From the NCBI RefSeq assembly GCF_010671925.1, contig NZ_JAAHIH010000004.1:186001-250000 (forward strand): a stretch of 64,000 nucleotides of DNA, in the 5' to 3' direction. The DNA comes from Moorena sp. SIOASIH (GTDB lineage Bacteria > Cyanobacteriota > Cyanobacteriia > Cyanobacteriales > Coleofasciculaceae). The first letter of the stretch is position 1. Each line of letters begins with the position of its first letter. Positions 46,255 through 55,439 of this stretch are shown here, one piece after another. The notes beneath the pieces are model-generated. The model searched no databases, was not told the origin of the DNA, and was given only the letters and a program-made list of their open reading frames with translations. The position numbers and the translations under genes were made by a program.

Positions 46255-47424
46255 ATGAGTTACCAAGTTCCGGTCAAAGTTCCCTTCGTTTCACTAGCTC
46301 AACAACACAGACCTATTCAAACCGAGCTAGACCAGGCAATTCAAGCTGTAGTGCAGCAGGGAGATTTTGTTCTTGGTAAAGCCTTGATGAATTTTGAGAC
46401 AGCATTTGCGGCTGCTTGTGCTGTCGAATACGGTATCGGGGTGGGATCTGGCACCGATGCGATCGCACTCGGATTACAAGCCTGTGGCATTAGTGCTGGG
46501 GATGAAGTGATTTGTCCTGCTAACACTTTTATCGCTACAGTGATGGGGATCATAGCTGCTGGTGCTACGCCAATTTTGGTGGATTGCAACCCCCTTACTG
46601 CCCTAATTGATCTCGATAGTGCCAAACAAGCAATTACAGCCAACACCAAGGCAATTGTCCCTGTGCATCTTTACGGTCAGATGGTATCCCCGAGTGAGTT
46701 AATCGCATTTGCTGATGCCCACAACTTACTGATTTTTGAAGACGCAGCACAAGCTCACTTAGCACAGCGAGAGGATTATTATGCTGGTTCTGTGGGCAAG
46801 GCAGCAGCATTTAGTTTCTACCCCAGTAAAAACTTGGGTGCCTTTGGTAATGGTGGTATGGTAATCACTAATGATGCTACTGTGGCTGAAAAAGTGCGAT
46901 CGCTTCGTAATTACGGAGCACCTCGCAAATATTTTCATACCGATATCGGCAAAAATAGCCGTTTAGATACGTTACAAGCTGCTATCCTCAATGTCAAACT
47001 GCCTTATTTGACTGAGTGGAACCAGTCACGGTACTGGGCAGCTGGCCAGTACGACAATCTACTCAAGGCTTTGGAAGGTCACGGGATTGTGCCCATAGAA
47101 AACCACAGCGGGCTAGGTCATGTCTACCACCTTTATGTGATTCGGGTGGGTCAAGAATGTGCCTTTAACCGACAGAGCATCCAGGATGCTCTGGCCTCAG
47201 TGGGAATTCAAACTGGTATTCATTATCCAATTCCTTGCCATCTCCAGCCAGCTTACAAGTACTTGGGATATCAAGCCGGTGACTTTCCCCATGCCGAAGC
47301 TCTGTGCAATGAGATTTTATCTCTACCAATTTATCCCAACTTGAGCAAGGAGCAGATTGAGCAGGTTGTTGATGGGTTAGCTAATTTATTAGGCGTGCTT
47401 GAGCCATTAGTTATTAATCATTAA
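46255..47424 (+). CDS. DegT/DnrJ/EryC1/StrS sugar aminotransferase
   Basis: PLP enzyme that aminates a nucleotide-activated keto-sugar. 389 residues. The N-terminal signature is VPFVSLAQQHRPIQ. PLP is bound by the lysine in FYPSKNLGAFGNGG (K192). The family GSGTDAIALGLQACG, GDEVICPANTFIATV and the EDAAQAHLA segment are present. It supplies an amino-sugar donor for glycan assembly. Stop codon is 3 bp from the ATG of the exosortase gene, so they are one operon. Start ATG 46255. The exact sugar (4- or 3-amino) is not evident. Confidence 0.94.
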   Translation: MSYQVPVKVPFVSLAQQHRPIQTELDQAIQAVVQQGDFVLGKALMNFETAFAAACAVEYGIGVGSGTDAIALGLQACGISAGDEVICPANTFIATVMGIIAAGATPILVDCNPLTALIDLDSAKQAITANTKAIVPVHLYGQMVSPSELIAFADAHNLLIFEDAAQAHLAQREDYYAGSVGKAAAFSFYPSKNLGAFGNGGMVITNDATVAEKVRSLRNYGAPRKYFHTDIGKNSRLDTLQAAILNVKLPYLTEWNQSRYWAAGQYDNLLKALEGHGIVPIENHSGLGHVYHLYVIRVGQECAFNRQSIQDALASVGIQTGIHYPIPCHLQPAYKYLGYQAGDFPHAEALCNEILSLPIYPNLSKEQIEQVVDGLANLLGVLEPLVINH

Positions 47425-47427
47425 ACT

Positions 47428-48315
47428 ATGCAAATTGGACGCAAAATTCCTATTGCCATTGATCGCTATCTACTGGACGGTTGTATCATCGCTTTACTAG
47501 TCATTATTTATGGTCCTGTGCTGATGCATTGGTATAATGGCTGGCTCAACAAAAGTATCAGCATTACCCATGAATACTTTAGCCATGGTTTGATTGGGCT
47601 ACCGTTTGCTGCCCATATTGTGTGGACGAACCGACGACGGTGGCATAAGCTGACTGATACAGCCCATCCCTTTGGTGTAGTATTACTGATAATTGGAGCA
47701 GTAAGCTATCTTAGCGGTCAATCAGAACTGGTAAATTTATCCTTTCCCATAGTTTTAGCTGGTCTTTGCCTATGGTTAAAAGGGATTCCTGGCTTTAAGC
47801 TACAAAGTTTTCCTTTGCTGCTGGTGGTTTTGGCAACTCCAACAGCAGTTCCCTATTTAATTGAACCTTATATCTTGCCCCTACAACGCTTTATTGCTGC
47901 CATGGCTGCCTTTATTCTGACTCAGTTTGGCATGGATGTCACACTAGAAGGGATTAACTTGTTCGTAAGTGAACGAATTGTTGAGGTAGCGCCCCACTGT
48001 GCTGGTCTTAAGATGTTATTTACTTGCCTGTATGTGAGTTTGATGTTGCTTTACTGGAGCGGTGCTATTGAGTCACGCCTAAAGACTATTTGGCTGTTAT
48101 CCGGTGCGGTGGTTATAAGTGTTAGTGCTAATATTGTCCGCAATACTGTGCTGACCTTTTTCCATGGCAGTGGGCAAGATAAGGCATTTCATTGGCTCCA
48201 TGAAAGCTGGGGCGGCGACCTGTATTCAGCGATGATGTTAGTGATGCTGGTTATACTAATGAAGTTCATTGAAAAACACTTCCCATCAGACACCCAACTT
48301 GACTCCCTTGGCTAA
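47428..48315 (+). CDS. crtB: Cyanoexosortase B (membrane transpeptidase)
   Basis: Membrane enzyme that processes PEP-CTERM-type sorted proteins. 295 residues with about eight helices. Catalytic triad: cysteine in APHCAGLKML (C191), arginine in IVRNTVL (R238), and histidine in FHWLHESWG (H258, or H255). The surrounding helices match exosortases found in cyanobacteria. It overlaps functionally with a neighbouring partner protein at 48424-49290 and lies in an EPS locus, the usual exosortase context. No PEP-CTERM substrate was noticed in this window, so targets must be elsewhere. Start ATG 47428, 3 bp after DegT. Confidence 0.9.
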   Translation: MQIGRKIPIAIDRYLLDGCIIALLVIIYGPVLMHWYNGWLNKSISITHEYFSHGLIGLPFAAHIVWTNRRRWHKLTDTAHPFGVVLLIIGAVSYLSGQSELVNLSFPIVLAGLCLWLKGIPGFKLQSFPLLLVVLATPTAVPYLIEPYILPLQRFIAAMAAFILTQFGMDVTLEGINLFVSERIVEVAPHCAGLKMLFTCLYVSLMLLYWSGAIESRLKTIWLLSGAVVISVSANIVRNTVLTFFHGSGQDKAFHWLHESWGGDLYSAMMLVMLVILMKFIEKHFPSDTQLDSLG

Positions 48316-48381
48316 GCATCAAGATTAAACGTTATGTTATATAGCAGTTCTCAATGGGGTGAGATAAAAACTCCTGGATTT

Positions 48382-48417
48382 TAGGGAGTAGGGAGTAGGG
48401 AGTAGGGAGTAGGGGTA
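48382..48417. repeat. STRR array (GGGAGTA)
   Basis: About five GGGAGTA heptamers between the exosortase and its partner gene. Confidence 0.8.
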
Positions 48418-48423
48418 AGAAAC

Positions 48424-49290
48424 TTGAAGATCCCTCATAAGTCTGAGAAAGGCTATAGAATGATGAAGTCAGTAAGTTTAATTAAGTTAATCCAGCCCTG
48501 GCAAATCTCCAGGGGAGTCTTACTGGTGTTGCTGTTAGTCTTGGTAATAATGGGAGCAGTACCGGGTTACTGGACAGGAAACTGGCCTTGGGCAAAACTG
48601 CCACCAGTGACTAACCTCCAAAAGATAAAAGCTATCCGCAAGACAGGAATAGAACTATCTGACTGGCAAACTGTTAAGCAACAAACCATCAGGATTGGCG
48701 GCCATAAATGGTCTTTGCAGTTCATAGAGCAGGATCAGCAAAAACCAGTGTGGTTATTTTTGCTTCCCCAAAATGGTCCTAAATCCCAGCCACAGGTGGA
48801 ATGGGAAGATATTAGCGGATTTATGAGACAACGATTGGGACAATGGAAGACAGATTCTTATAGCCAAATTAAGTTTGTGGTCAACGGATCTGATCTTGAG
48901 GGGAAGACCCAGGCTGATCCGACCATCACAACCCACCCCAAAAGCCACCCCAAAAGTGTTGTTAACGCCCGTTTCTTTCGTGCCTGGAATCAGCGGCAAA
49001 CCTTCGCGATAGTACAATGGTATGCCTGGCCAGAGGGTGGTAATCCTGCTCCTAGCCGTTGGTTCTGGGTTGATCAACTGGCCCAGTTACACCGCAAACG
49101 GGTGCCTTGGGTTGCGGTGAATATCCAAATTCCCATAGAACCTTTGGGTGATATTGAAAATTCTAGGTCAATAGCCGAATCTCTCAGTAAAATGGTTCAA
49201 ACTGCTTTGATCAGCGATCCTTTTGCGGAGGAACCTAGTAGTATACAAAGTATGAAGGATCAAGGATCAAAGATGAAGGATGAAGGATGA
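48424..49290 (+). CDS. Cyanoexosortase B system-associated protein
   Basis: 288 residues. One N-terminal membrane helix (ISRGVLLVLLLVLVIMGAVPGYW) is followed by a periplasmic domain with WPWAKLPPV, WFWVDQLAQLHR and WVAVNIQIPIEPLG. Proteins of this type occur only next to cyanoexosortase B and are thought to assist it; the family is recognised from memory. The start at TTG 48424 is uncertain; in-frame ATG codons at 48460 and 48463 (MMKSVSLIKL) fit better by signal-anchor length. The last 15 residues (MKDQGSKMKDEG) are encoded by a 'gatgaagga' tandem repeat that has probably replaced the original end. 109 bp after the exosortase. Confidence 0.8.
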   Translation: MKIPHKSEKGYRMMKSVSLIKLIQPWQISRGVLLVLLLVLVIMGAVPGYWTGNWPWAKLPPVTNLQKIKAIRKTGIELSDWQTVKQQTIRIGGHKWSLQFIEQDQQKPVWLFLLPQNGPKSQPQVEWEDISGFMRQRLGQWKTDSYSQIKFVVNGSDLEGKTQADPTITTHPKSHPKSVVNARFFRAWNQRQTFAIVQWYAWPEGGNPAPSRWFWVDQLAQLHRKRVPWVAVNIQIPIEPLGDIENSRSIAESLSKMVQTALISDPFAEEPSSIQSMKDQGSKMKDEG

Positions 49291-49506
49291 AGGATGAAGA
49301 ATGAAGGATCCAAGATGAAGGCTCAAAGATGAAGGCTCAAGGATCAAGGATGAAATGGGTTTATTGCTGGAACACTTAGGGTTGACTAAAAAGTTTATCC
49401 ACAACTAGAAGTTAAACCTCAAACTTGCCACTTCAGACTTGCCACTTCAGACTTGCCACTTCAGACTTTCTACTTCCCACTTCAGACTTGAGATTTCAGG
49501 TTTGAG

Positions 49507-50904
49507 ATGATAAATGACCATTGGAAAATGACAACTGACACCCACAGGTTTGGCAACCAAGTTCTGAATTTATCTTTGTTTGGGGGTACCGTCTTATTCT
49601 GGCTGGTTAGTTCTGGAGTCTGGGTTAGCCCTGGTTTGGCTAAGCTTGTCGGAAATTTACCGACATCGGTGCAAAATCTTGGGGATGGGATTAGCGATCG
49701 CGCTCAATTGCCTACGTTTAGTTCCATTGAACGGGAAACAACGGAAACAGTTGAATCAGGGGAAGGGGAAACGACTGAACTGGAAACCCCTGAGACCACC
49801 CCTGAGACCACCCCTAAGACCACCCCTGAGACCATAGAGGTAACGGAAACGTTGCCACCGCCACCACCGTTGAGCAACCCTGAACCCGTCTCAGAGGAGA
49901 ATCGACTGGAACAGTTGGAGGAAATGTTACCTCCTTTGGGCTACCCAGAGACTCTGTCACAGGTGAGTCCATCTGATGAATTTAATCGCCACTACCTAGG
50001 GCGAGAAGATGTAATCGCAGTGAGTGTGACAAACTTTCCGAATCTGGCTTTTCAAAGTGCTATTGATTCTGACGGCAATATTGTGGTACCGCTGTTCGGT
50101 AAGCTACGAGTGGTGGGACTTACTCTAGAGGCGGCTCAAGATTTAATTCAAAAGGTCTTAAATGAATTTGTGATTGATCCTCAAGTAGTTGTGAGCCTAC
50201 TGAGTACACCACAGGTTCAGATTACAGTGAGTGGTGAGGTGTTTCGACCAGGCTATTACCCCCTGCCACCAGGAACTCAACCGAATCAAGCCCTTACTGC
50301 TGCGGGTGGTACGACTACGATTGCTGATTTGCGGACTATTTTGATTCGTCGTAAGTCGGTGGTGAATAATTCCATCATTGAGCGAGAAATTGACTTGCTG
50401 ACACCGCTGCAAAATGGGACAACTCCATCGGAATTGAACCTCCGGGATGGGGATGCTATTATTGTGCGAAAGTTGGAGGTGGGTAATACTACCGATTATG
50501 ATAGGCAGCTGGTAGCTCGTTCTAACCTAGCTCAACAACAAATCAGCGTTCGAGTGTTGAGCTATCCTAATGGCACAATTGGCAACTTGACATTAGCTAA
50601 TGGTAGTACGTTTATTGATGCCTTAACAGCAATTTCTCCTAACCCAGATGATGCTGATTTGGATAGCATTGCCTTAATTCGTTTTGATCCAGAACAGGGC
50701 AAAGCGGTGACTCAAAAACTAGACGGGGAAAAGCTACTAAAGGGTGATGTTTCCCAAAACGTACCACTTCAAGATGAAGATGTGATCGTGGTGGGTCGAA
50801 GTCTTATTGCTAAGATTTCTGCCGCTCTGAGTGTAGTGACTCGACCCTTCAACGATTTTCTGGGATTCCGGAGGTTTTTTGAGGAAATACCAGAACTGTT
50901 TTGA
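49507..50904 (+). CDS. Wza-type polysaccharide export protein
   Basis: 465 residues. A signal-like segment (residues 18-45, LSLFGGTVLFWLVSSGVW) precedes a Thr/Pro/Glu-rich linker with TPETTP repeats (residues 95-135). The Poly_export domain follows (YLGREDVIAVSVTNFPNLAF, PLFGKLRVVGLTLEAAQDLI) and two SLBB domains (PQVQITVSGEVFRPGYYPLP; AQQQISVRVLSYPNG...). No lipobox is seen, unlike enterobacterial Wza. It forms the outer-membrane or periplasmic export channel with the Wzc-like protein 233 bp downstream. Start ATG 49507 or ATG 49528. Confidence 0.9.
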   Translation: MINDHWKMTTDTHRFGNQVLNLSLFGGTVLFWLVSSGVWVSPGLAKLVGNLPTSVQNLGDGISDRAQLPTFSSIERETTETVESGEGETTELETPETTPETTPKTTPETIEVTETLPPPPPLSNPEPVSEENRLEQLEEMLPPLGYPETLSQVSPSDEFNRHYLGREDVIAVSVTNFPNLAFQSAIDSDGNIVVPLFGKLRVVGLTLEAAQDLIQKVLNEFVIDPQVVVSLLSTPQVQITVSGEVFRPGYYPLPPGTQPNQALTAAGGTTTIADLRTILIRRKSVVNNSIIEREIDLLTPLQNGTTPSELNLRDGDAIIVRKLEVGNTTDYDRQLVARSNLAQQQISVRVLSYPNGTIGNLTLANGSTFIDALTAISPNPDDADLDSIALIRFDPEQGKAVTQKLDGEKLLKGDVSQNVPLQDEDVIVVGRSLIAKISAALSVVTRPFNDFLGFRRFFEEIPELF

Positions 50905-51137
50905 TCAGGTTTGGGTATAACGGCAGCAGAAACCAAGTGAAAGCTCTCCCCTAGTGGGTTAGCTTTTCCATCGACAGCACAAAAATCTCCGGATACCTTA
51001 ATGAATGGACAGAAAATTCCAGTACCTGTCTCGGTTTGTAACTGGTGCTCAGAGTCCCTGTTGAATCAGCGGTAAAAATAGGAATAGGCTAGAGGATTTT
51101 TCGATCACTGATGCCTTAACAATAGCAGAAACTACTT

Positions 51138-53306
51138 ATGACTCCCCCTTTTGTCACACGTTACCTGATTGCTCTCAATCAGCATAAGTTAATCGGCTTT
51201 GCCACGTTTTTCCTGATTACTGGCATATCCGGCATTGTGGCTATACAGCCAACGCCAGCTCCTATTTACCGAGCTGAAGGTCGGTTGATATATACCAGTC
51301 CTGTGAAGGTATTTTCCCAGACAGGGGTACAGATTTCAGAACAGGGTAAACAAGTGCTGACACAGGGAACGCTGCTGGCAGACAATGTGGTTAAGGAAGT
51401 AGCAGCCGGGATGCAAGTCAGCTCGAAAGACATTGTTAAAAATACACAGGTGAAATTGCCAAAGTCAGAAGGACCACAATTTATTTCGGTAATCTATAGG
51501 GATAAGAATAAGGAAATTTCTGCAACCATCGTCGCAATGCTGATGGAGAAAATGGTGGAGCAGAGCCGTTTGCTGAACACAGCACAACTGAGACGAATTA
51601 TTGAAGTGATAGAAAAACGTTTACCTAAGGCAGAGGAGGAACTAAGGGCAGCGGAACAAAAACTGGAACAGTATGACCGCCTACAAGGACCAGCTTTATT
51701 TGCTGCTCAAGATGGGACGTTAGTGGGTGGAATTACTGGTAGCCAACAGCAACAACGTAGTCTGGAGATACAGCTAGAGGGGGTTGAGGCTCAATATTCT
51801 AGCCTAATCGAACGGCTAGGTTTGACCCCTGACCAAGCCTATACGTCTTCTGCCCTCAGTGCTGACCCGATCATTGCTAGTCTGCGAGCTCAGATTCTGG
51901 ATACTGAGACACAGATGGAACTGCTCAAGGGGCAGTTGCGTCCGCAACATCCAACTATGATTGAGTTGCGCAAACAGCAACAGACTTATGAGACCTTACT
52001 TCAGGCACGTGGGGCTGAAGTTCTCGGTGGTAATGGGTTTACCTCTCCATTGCCCAGTCAAATCCGCCAAGACAGTACCCTGGACCCAGCACGGCAGGCA
52101 CTGGCTAATCAGTTGGTAGCTCTGCAAACCCAGCGGGAATCACTTCAACGGCAGTTGGCAGCTACCCAAAAAACGGAACAGGAACTAAGACAGCAATATC
52201 AGCAGCTGCCCAATAAGCAGCTGGAGCGAGGGCGACTGGCTCAGCAAGTTGCTTTTAAGCAGGAATTTTACAATAGGTTGCAGGCGGCATTAGCAGATAG
52301 CAAAATAGCTGAGGCGGAGACTGAGAGTAGTCTTGCGATCGCTGGAATTGCAGAACCGAAAGCAATTCAGGCCCAGACAGCAAGTAATCCGATCGTTACC
52401 TTGGCAATAGGTGGTGTAATCGGTATTGTCGTGGGTGCTGGTGTGATTCTGCTGCTATCAACCCTGGATAATACCTTATACACGCCAGAGGATGTTAAAC
52501 CCATACTTCGGGACAATGGTGTGCCATTACTGGGGGATTTACCGACAATCGGTCTCAAGTCCTACCGGGGTGAAGCTGCTATAATAACCCAACCAGAGGC
52601 TTTGGAGTTGGAGTTCTACGAACGGTTCCGCACTAATCTTCGTCTGCGGGAGGAACCTGCGGTAAAAGTGGTGTTGGTGACTAGTACAGCAGGGAATGAA
52701 GGAAAGACGATCGTGGCTTACAATTTAGCGATCGCATCTGCCCAAGCCGGTATGCGTACTCTGTTGGTAGAAGGGGATTTGCGATCGCATTCTGTAGCTC
52801 AATCTCAAGAAGTGATTCACCTGATGGACGCGCCACTGGAACCTTTGCGCTTCTATGGCTCTAAGACTGAATGTATTCATTTAGCCCAAGATTTTGAAAA
52901 TCTCTCGATTCTCCCTAGTCTCGGTCCCCTGCGCAAAGCTGCGGGGATCCTAGAATCGAGTGAAATGAAGCATTTGCTGGAAGATGCTCGTGGTCGCTTT
53001 GATTTTGTTGTGGTTGATTCGCCTAGTCTCTCCCGTTGTAATGATGCCCTATTACTACAACCATTTACTGATGGGATTGTGTTGGTGACTCGACCAGGCT
53101 ATACCCAGGGAAGTATTTTATCTCAGGTGATCGAAGAGTTAGATGAAAACGAGGTACTGTTGGGAGCAGTTATCAACGATATCAAGCAGCTACAACCCCC
53201 TGTTCCCGTGGATAGTGGTAGGGGCTATCCAGCGGTAGATACTCCTGTGGCTCAAACCCCAGCAGAGAACCATAAAGTTACTAGTGGAGTAGGGAGTAGG
53301 GAGTAG
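51138..53306 (+). CDS. Wzc-like chain-length/BY-kinase fusion protein, second copy
   Basis: 722 residues. Wzz domain with an N-terminal helix (LIGFATFFLITGISGIVAI), a long periplasmic coiled coil (residues 130-390, Gln/Glu-rich) and a second helix (PIVTLAIGGVIGIVVGAGVILLL). The cytoplasmic ATPase has the Walker A NEGKTIVAYNLA (G522-K523-T524). The A' motif reads LLVEGDLRSH, with E-G-D instead of the usual D-A-D, and Walker B is FVVVDSPSL. No C-terminal tyrosine cluster. Paralogous to 34243-36270 with little close similarity. The end (GVGSRE) is read from GGGAGTA repeats, showing the stop lies in a tandem array. Confidence 0.92.
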   Translation: MTPPFVTRYLIALNQHKLIGFATFFLITGISGIVAIQPTPAPIYRAEGRLIYTSPVKVFSQTGVQISEQGKQVLTQGTLLADNVVKEVAAGMQVSSKDIVKNTQVKLPKSEGPQFISVIYRDKNKEISATIVAMLMEKMVEQSRLLNTAQLRRIIEVIEKRLPKAEEELRAAEQKLEQYDRLQGPALFAAQDGTLVGGITGSQQQQRSLEIQLEGVEAQYSSLIERLGLTPDQAYTSSALSADPIIASLRAQILDTETQMELLKGQLRPQHPTMIELRKQQQTYETLLQARGAEVLGGNGFTSPLPSQIRQDSTLDPARQALANQLVALQTQRESLQRQLAATQKTEQELRQQYQQLPNKQLERGRLAQQVAFKQEFYNRLQAALADSKIAEAETESSLAIAGIAEPKAIQAQTASNPIVTLAIGGVIGIVVGAGVILLLSTLDNTLYTPEDVKPILRDNGVPLLGDLPTIGLKSYRGEAAIITQPEALELEFYERFRTNLRLREEPAVKVVLVTSTAGNEGKTIVAYNLAIASAQAGMRTLLVEGDLRSHSVAQSQEVIHLMDAPLEPLRFYGSKTECIHLAQDFENLSILPSLGPLRKAAGILESSEMKHLLEDARGRFDFVVVDSPSLSRCNDALLLQPFTDGIVLVTRPGYTQGSILSQVIEELDENEVLLGAVINDIKQLQPPVPVDSGRGYPAVDTPVAQTPAENHKVTSGVGSRE

Positions 53307-53758
53307 GGAGTAGGGAGTAGGGAGTCGGGAAAGAGAGGGAAGTGTGGGAGGTGTGGGAGGTGTGGGGAGATGGGGAGATGGGGAGTCAGAGGTTTTAGGG
53401 AGTCGGGAAAGAGAGGGAAGTGTGGGAAGTGTGGGAAGTGTGGGAGGTGTGGGGAGATGGGGAGATGGGGAGATGGGGAGATGGGGAGTCAGAGGTTTTA
53501 GGGAGTCGGGAAAGAGAGGGAAGTGTGGGAAGTGTGGGAGGTGTGGGGAGATGGGGAGATGGGGAGTCAGAGGTTTTAGGGAGTCGGGAAATAGAGGGAA
53601 GTGTGGGAGGTGTGGGGAGATGGGGAGATGGGGAGATGGGGAGATGGGGAGATGGGGAGTCAGAGGTTTTAGGGAGTCGGGAAAGAGAGGGAAGTGTGGG
53701 AAGTGTGGGAGGTGTGGGGAGATGGGGAGATGGGGAGATGGGGAGATGGGGAGTCAGA
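53288..53758. repeat. Higher-order minisatellite
   Basis: Nested tandem repeats. Four large units start at AGTCAGAGGTTTTAGGGAG (53384, 53487, 53565, 53658), with a last fragment at 53752. The unit lengths of about 103, 78, 93 and 94 bp vary by the number of internal AGATGGGG octamers and AAGTGTGGG nonamers. It starts with GGGAGTA heptamers at 53288 that include the end of the Wzc-like gene. Two overlapping open frames across it (Gly/Arg/Trp-rich) are by-products of the repeat. Confidence 0.9.
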
Positions 53759-53882
53759 ATTACGATAAGAACGGCTATAATTATCCAGAATTCCTTGATT
53801 CAGTAATACTAAAGTAGTGGGCTTTTTTTGTTTGTAACTGATAGACTTGAACCAAATCATAACGTGGTTAATCTATCAGCTT

Positions 53883-54941
53883 ATGGGTTTATCTAAGGTA
53901 ACATTAATCGTGACTCAGAGGGAGCGGTTTAGTTTAACAAAGCCTTCCCTAGACAGTATTATTGCTGATTATTCCTCTTATCCGTTTGAGCTAATCTATG
54001 TAGATGGCAACGGTCCATCCTCAGTGCATGAGTATCTGCAACAGCAGGCAGATAAACACGAATTCATGAGTTTGATCCATCGCGGACGCTATTTGAGATC
54101 CAATGTTGCTCGTAACATAGCTCTACCGTTTGTTAAGGATGCGGATTACATTGTTTTTATTGACAATGATGTGATTGTAGAGCCTGGTTGGTTAAAAGGT
54201 TTGGTTGAGTGTGCTGAACAAGAGCAAGCTGGTATCGTTGCTCCCCTAATTTTACAGGGGCAACCAGGCTCCCCTGATATTGAGGTACATGTTGCTGGGA
54301 TTAAAACCAAGTTTCACCAAAGAAAGCATGGTAAAAAGTGGTTTGAGCAAAAGCAGTTGCTCTATGGTACTCCATTACGGGATGTTGAGCAGGATTTAGA
54401 TCGTACCCCAGTAGATTCTGTAGAGTTTCATTGTATCCTAGCTCGTCATTCTCTGATCAAGTCTATTGAACTGGATGAAGTATTTGATAGCTTGGCAAGT
54501 CATACTGATTTATGTATGCAGGCAACGGATTTAGGCGAGACAATTTTCCTGGAACCAAAATCTAGAATCACTTTCCTCAATCCTCGACAGATCACTCGGT
54601 TTGACCAGGATGATGTGCCATTTTATGTATTTAAATGGAATGAACAGTCTGTACGAGATGTGTTCAATCGTCAAGTCAAAAAGTGGAATTTGGGGAAAGA
54701 TGATCCTTCAATGTGGTCGATTTGGAGGTGGGTGATTGAGAATCGTCAACTCCCGGCTAAGTGGTCAACTCAAGAGGGGAGTTTCGAGAGAAGGTTATTG
54801 GAGTTTTGTCAGCGTCGCTGGTGTCCAAGTTGGCTCCGCACACTGTTAGAATCCTATGTGATTAAGCGGGCATTTCCTGAGACTGGGATTGCTGACAATT
54901 TAGTGGAAAATGTCAAGAATCAACCTTCATTGAGTGTGTAG
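53883..54941 (+). CDS. GT2-family glycosyltransferase
   Basis: About 352 residues. The GT-A start is KVTLIVTQRERFSLTKPSLDSI, the DxD-type motif YIVFIDNDVIVEPGW near residue 95, and a conserved tail with HTDLCMQATDLGE. I take ATG 53883 (MGLSKVTLIV), since the TTG at 53847 adds a piece (MNQIITWLIYQL) with no ribosome binding site. Its stop is at the start of a GGGAGTA array. It likely belongs to the polysaccharide set but sits after the minisatellite. Confidence 0.88.
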   Translation: MGLSKVTLIVTQRERFSLTKPSLDSIIADYSSYPFELIYVDGNGPSSVHEYLQQQADKHEFMSLIHRGRYLRSNVARNIALPFVKDADYIVFIDNDVIVEPGWLKGLVECAEQEQAGIVAPLILQGQPGSPDIEVHVAGIKTKFHQRKHGKKWFEQKQLLYGTPLRDVEQDLDRTPVDSVEFHCILARHSLIKSIELDEVFDSLASHTDLCMQATDLGETIFLEPKSRITFLNPRQITRFDQDDVPFYVFKWNEQSVRDVFNRQVKKWNLGKDDPSMWSIWRWVIENRQLPAKWSTQEGSFERRLLEFCQRRWCPSWLRTLLESYVIKRAFPETGIADNLVENVKNQPSLSV

Positions 54942-55198
54942 GGAGTAGGGAGTAGGGAGTAGGGAGTAGGGAGTAGGGAGTAGGGAGTAGGGAGTAGGGA
55001 GTAGGGAGTAGGGAGTAGGGAGTAGGGAGTAGAGATCCCCCCTAACCCCCCTTATTAAGGGGGGAACCTTAATAAGGGGGAAGCCTTAATAAGGGGGGGA
55101 TAGGATTACCTTAAAACCCTCTTTACTTTTGCCTATTGCCTATTGCCTATTGCCTATTGCCTATTGCCTATTGCCTATTGCCTATTGCCTATTGCCTT
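54939..55198. repeat. Three adjacent tandem arrays (STRR)
   Basis: About 13 copies of TAGGGAG (54939-55030), a palindromic CCCCCCTTATTAAGGGGGG block (55046-55064, then related arms to about 55100), and about nine copies of GCCTATT (55131-55195), followed by TTTGCCT-type units. Covers most of the 498-bp gap before panE. Confidence 0.9.
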
Positions 55199-55323
55199 TT
55201 GTCTTTTGCCTTTTGCCTTTTGCCTTAATTTGTGGCTAATAGGGTGAGATTCGGTAGAGATTGTATTGATACAGTCTCTACTTTTTTTTGATTAGTAAAT
55301 CTGGGTTAAGAATTCTCTTGAAC

Positions 55324-55421
55324 TGAGCTGTGGCACCATTGTGATTCATCCGATGGTGGGCAGTGCCTAGCAAACCGATGGCAAGGTTTGGAATCTGTCT
55401 GATCCACTGCCCACCCTACAT
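55324..55421. repeat. Dispersed 'GGTGGGCAGTGCCTAG' repeat, downstream copy
   Basis: Shares GAGCTGTGGCACCATT, CCGATGGTGGGCAGTGCCTAG and CTGATCCACTGCCCACC with the copies at 56424-56654. The last codons of panE (55440-55460) also contain the GGGCAGTGCCTAG core, so the repeat borders and partly forms the 3' end of panE. Confidence 0.85.
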
Positions 55422-55439
55422 TTACTGACGGCTGGATGC

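Noticed and set aside
53344..53817. Two long overlapping frames across the minisatellite
   Set aside because: Gly/Arg/Trp-rich translation of a tandem repeat in two frames, no ribosome binding site; open because the repeat lacks stops.
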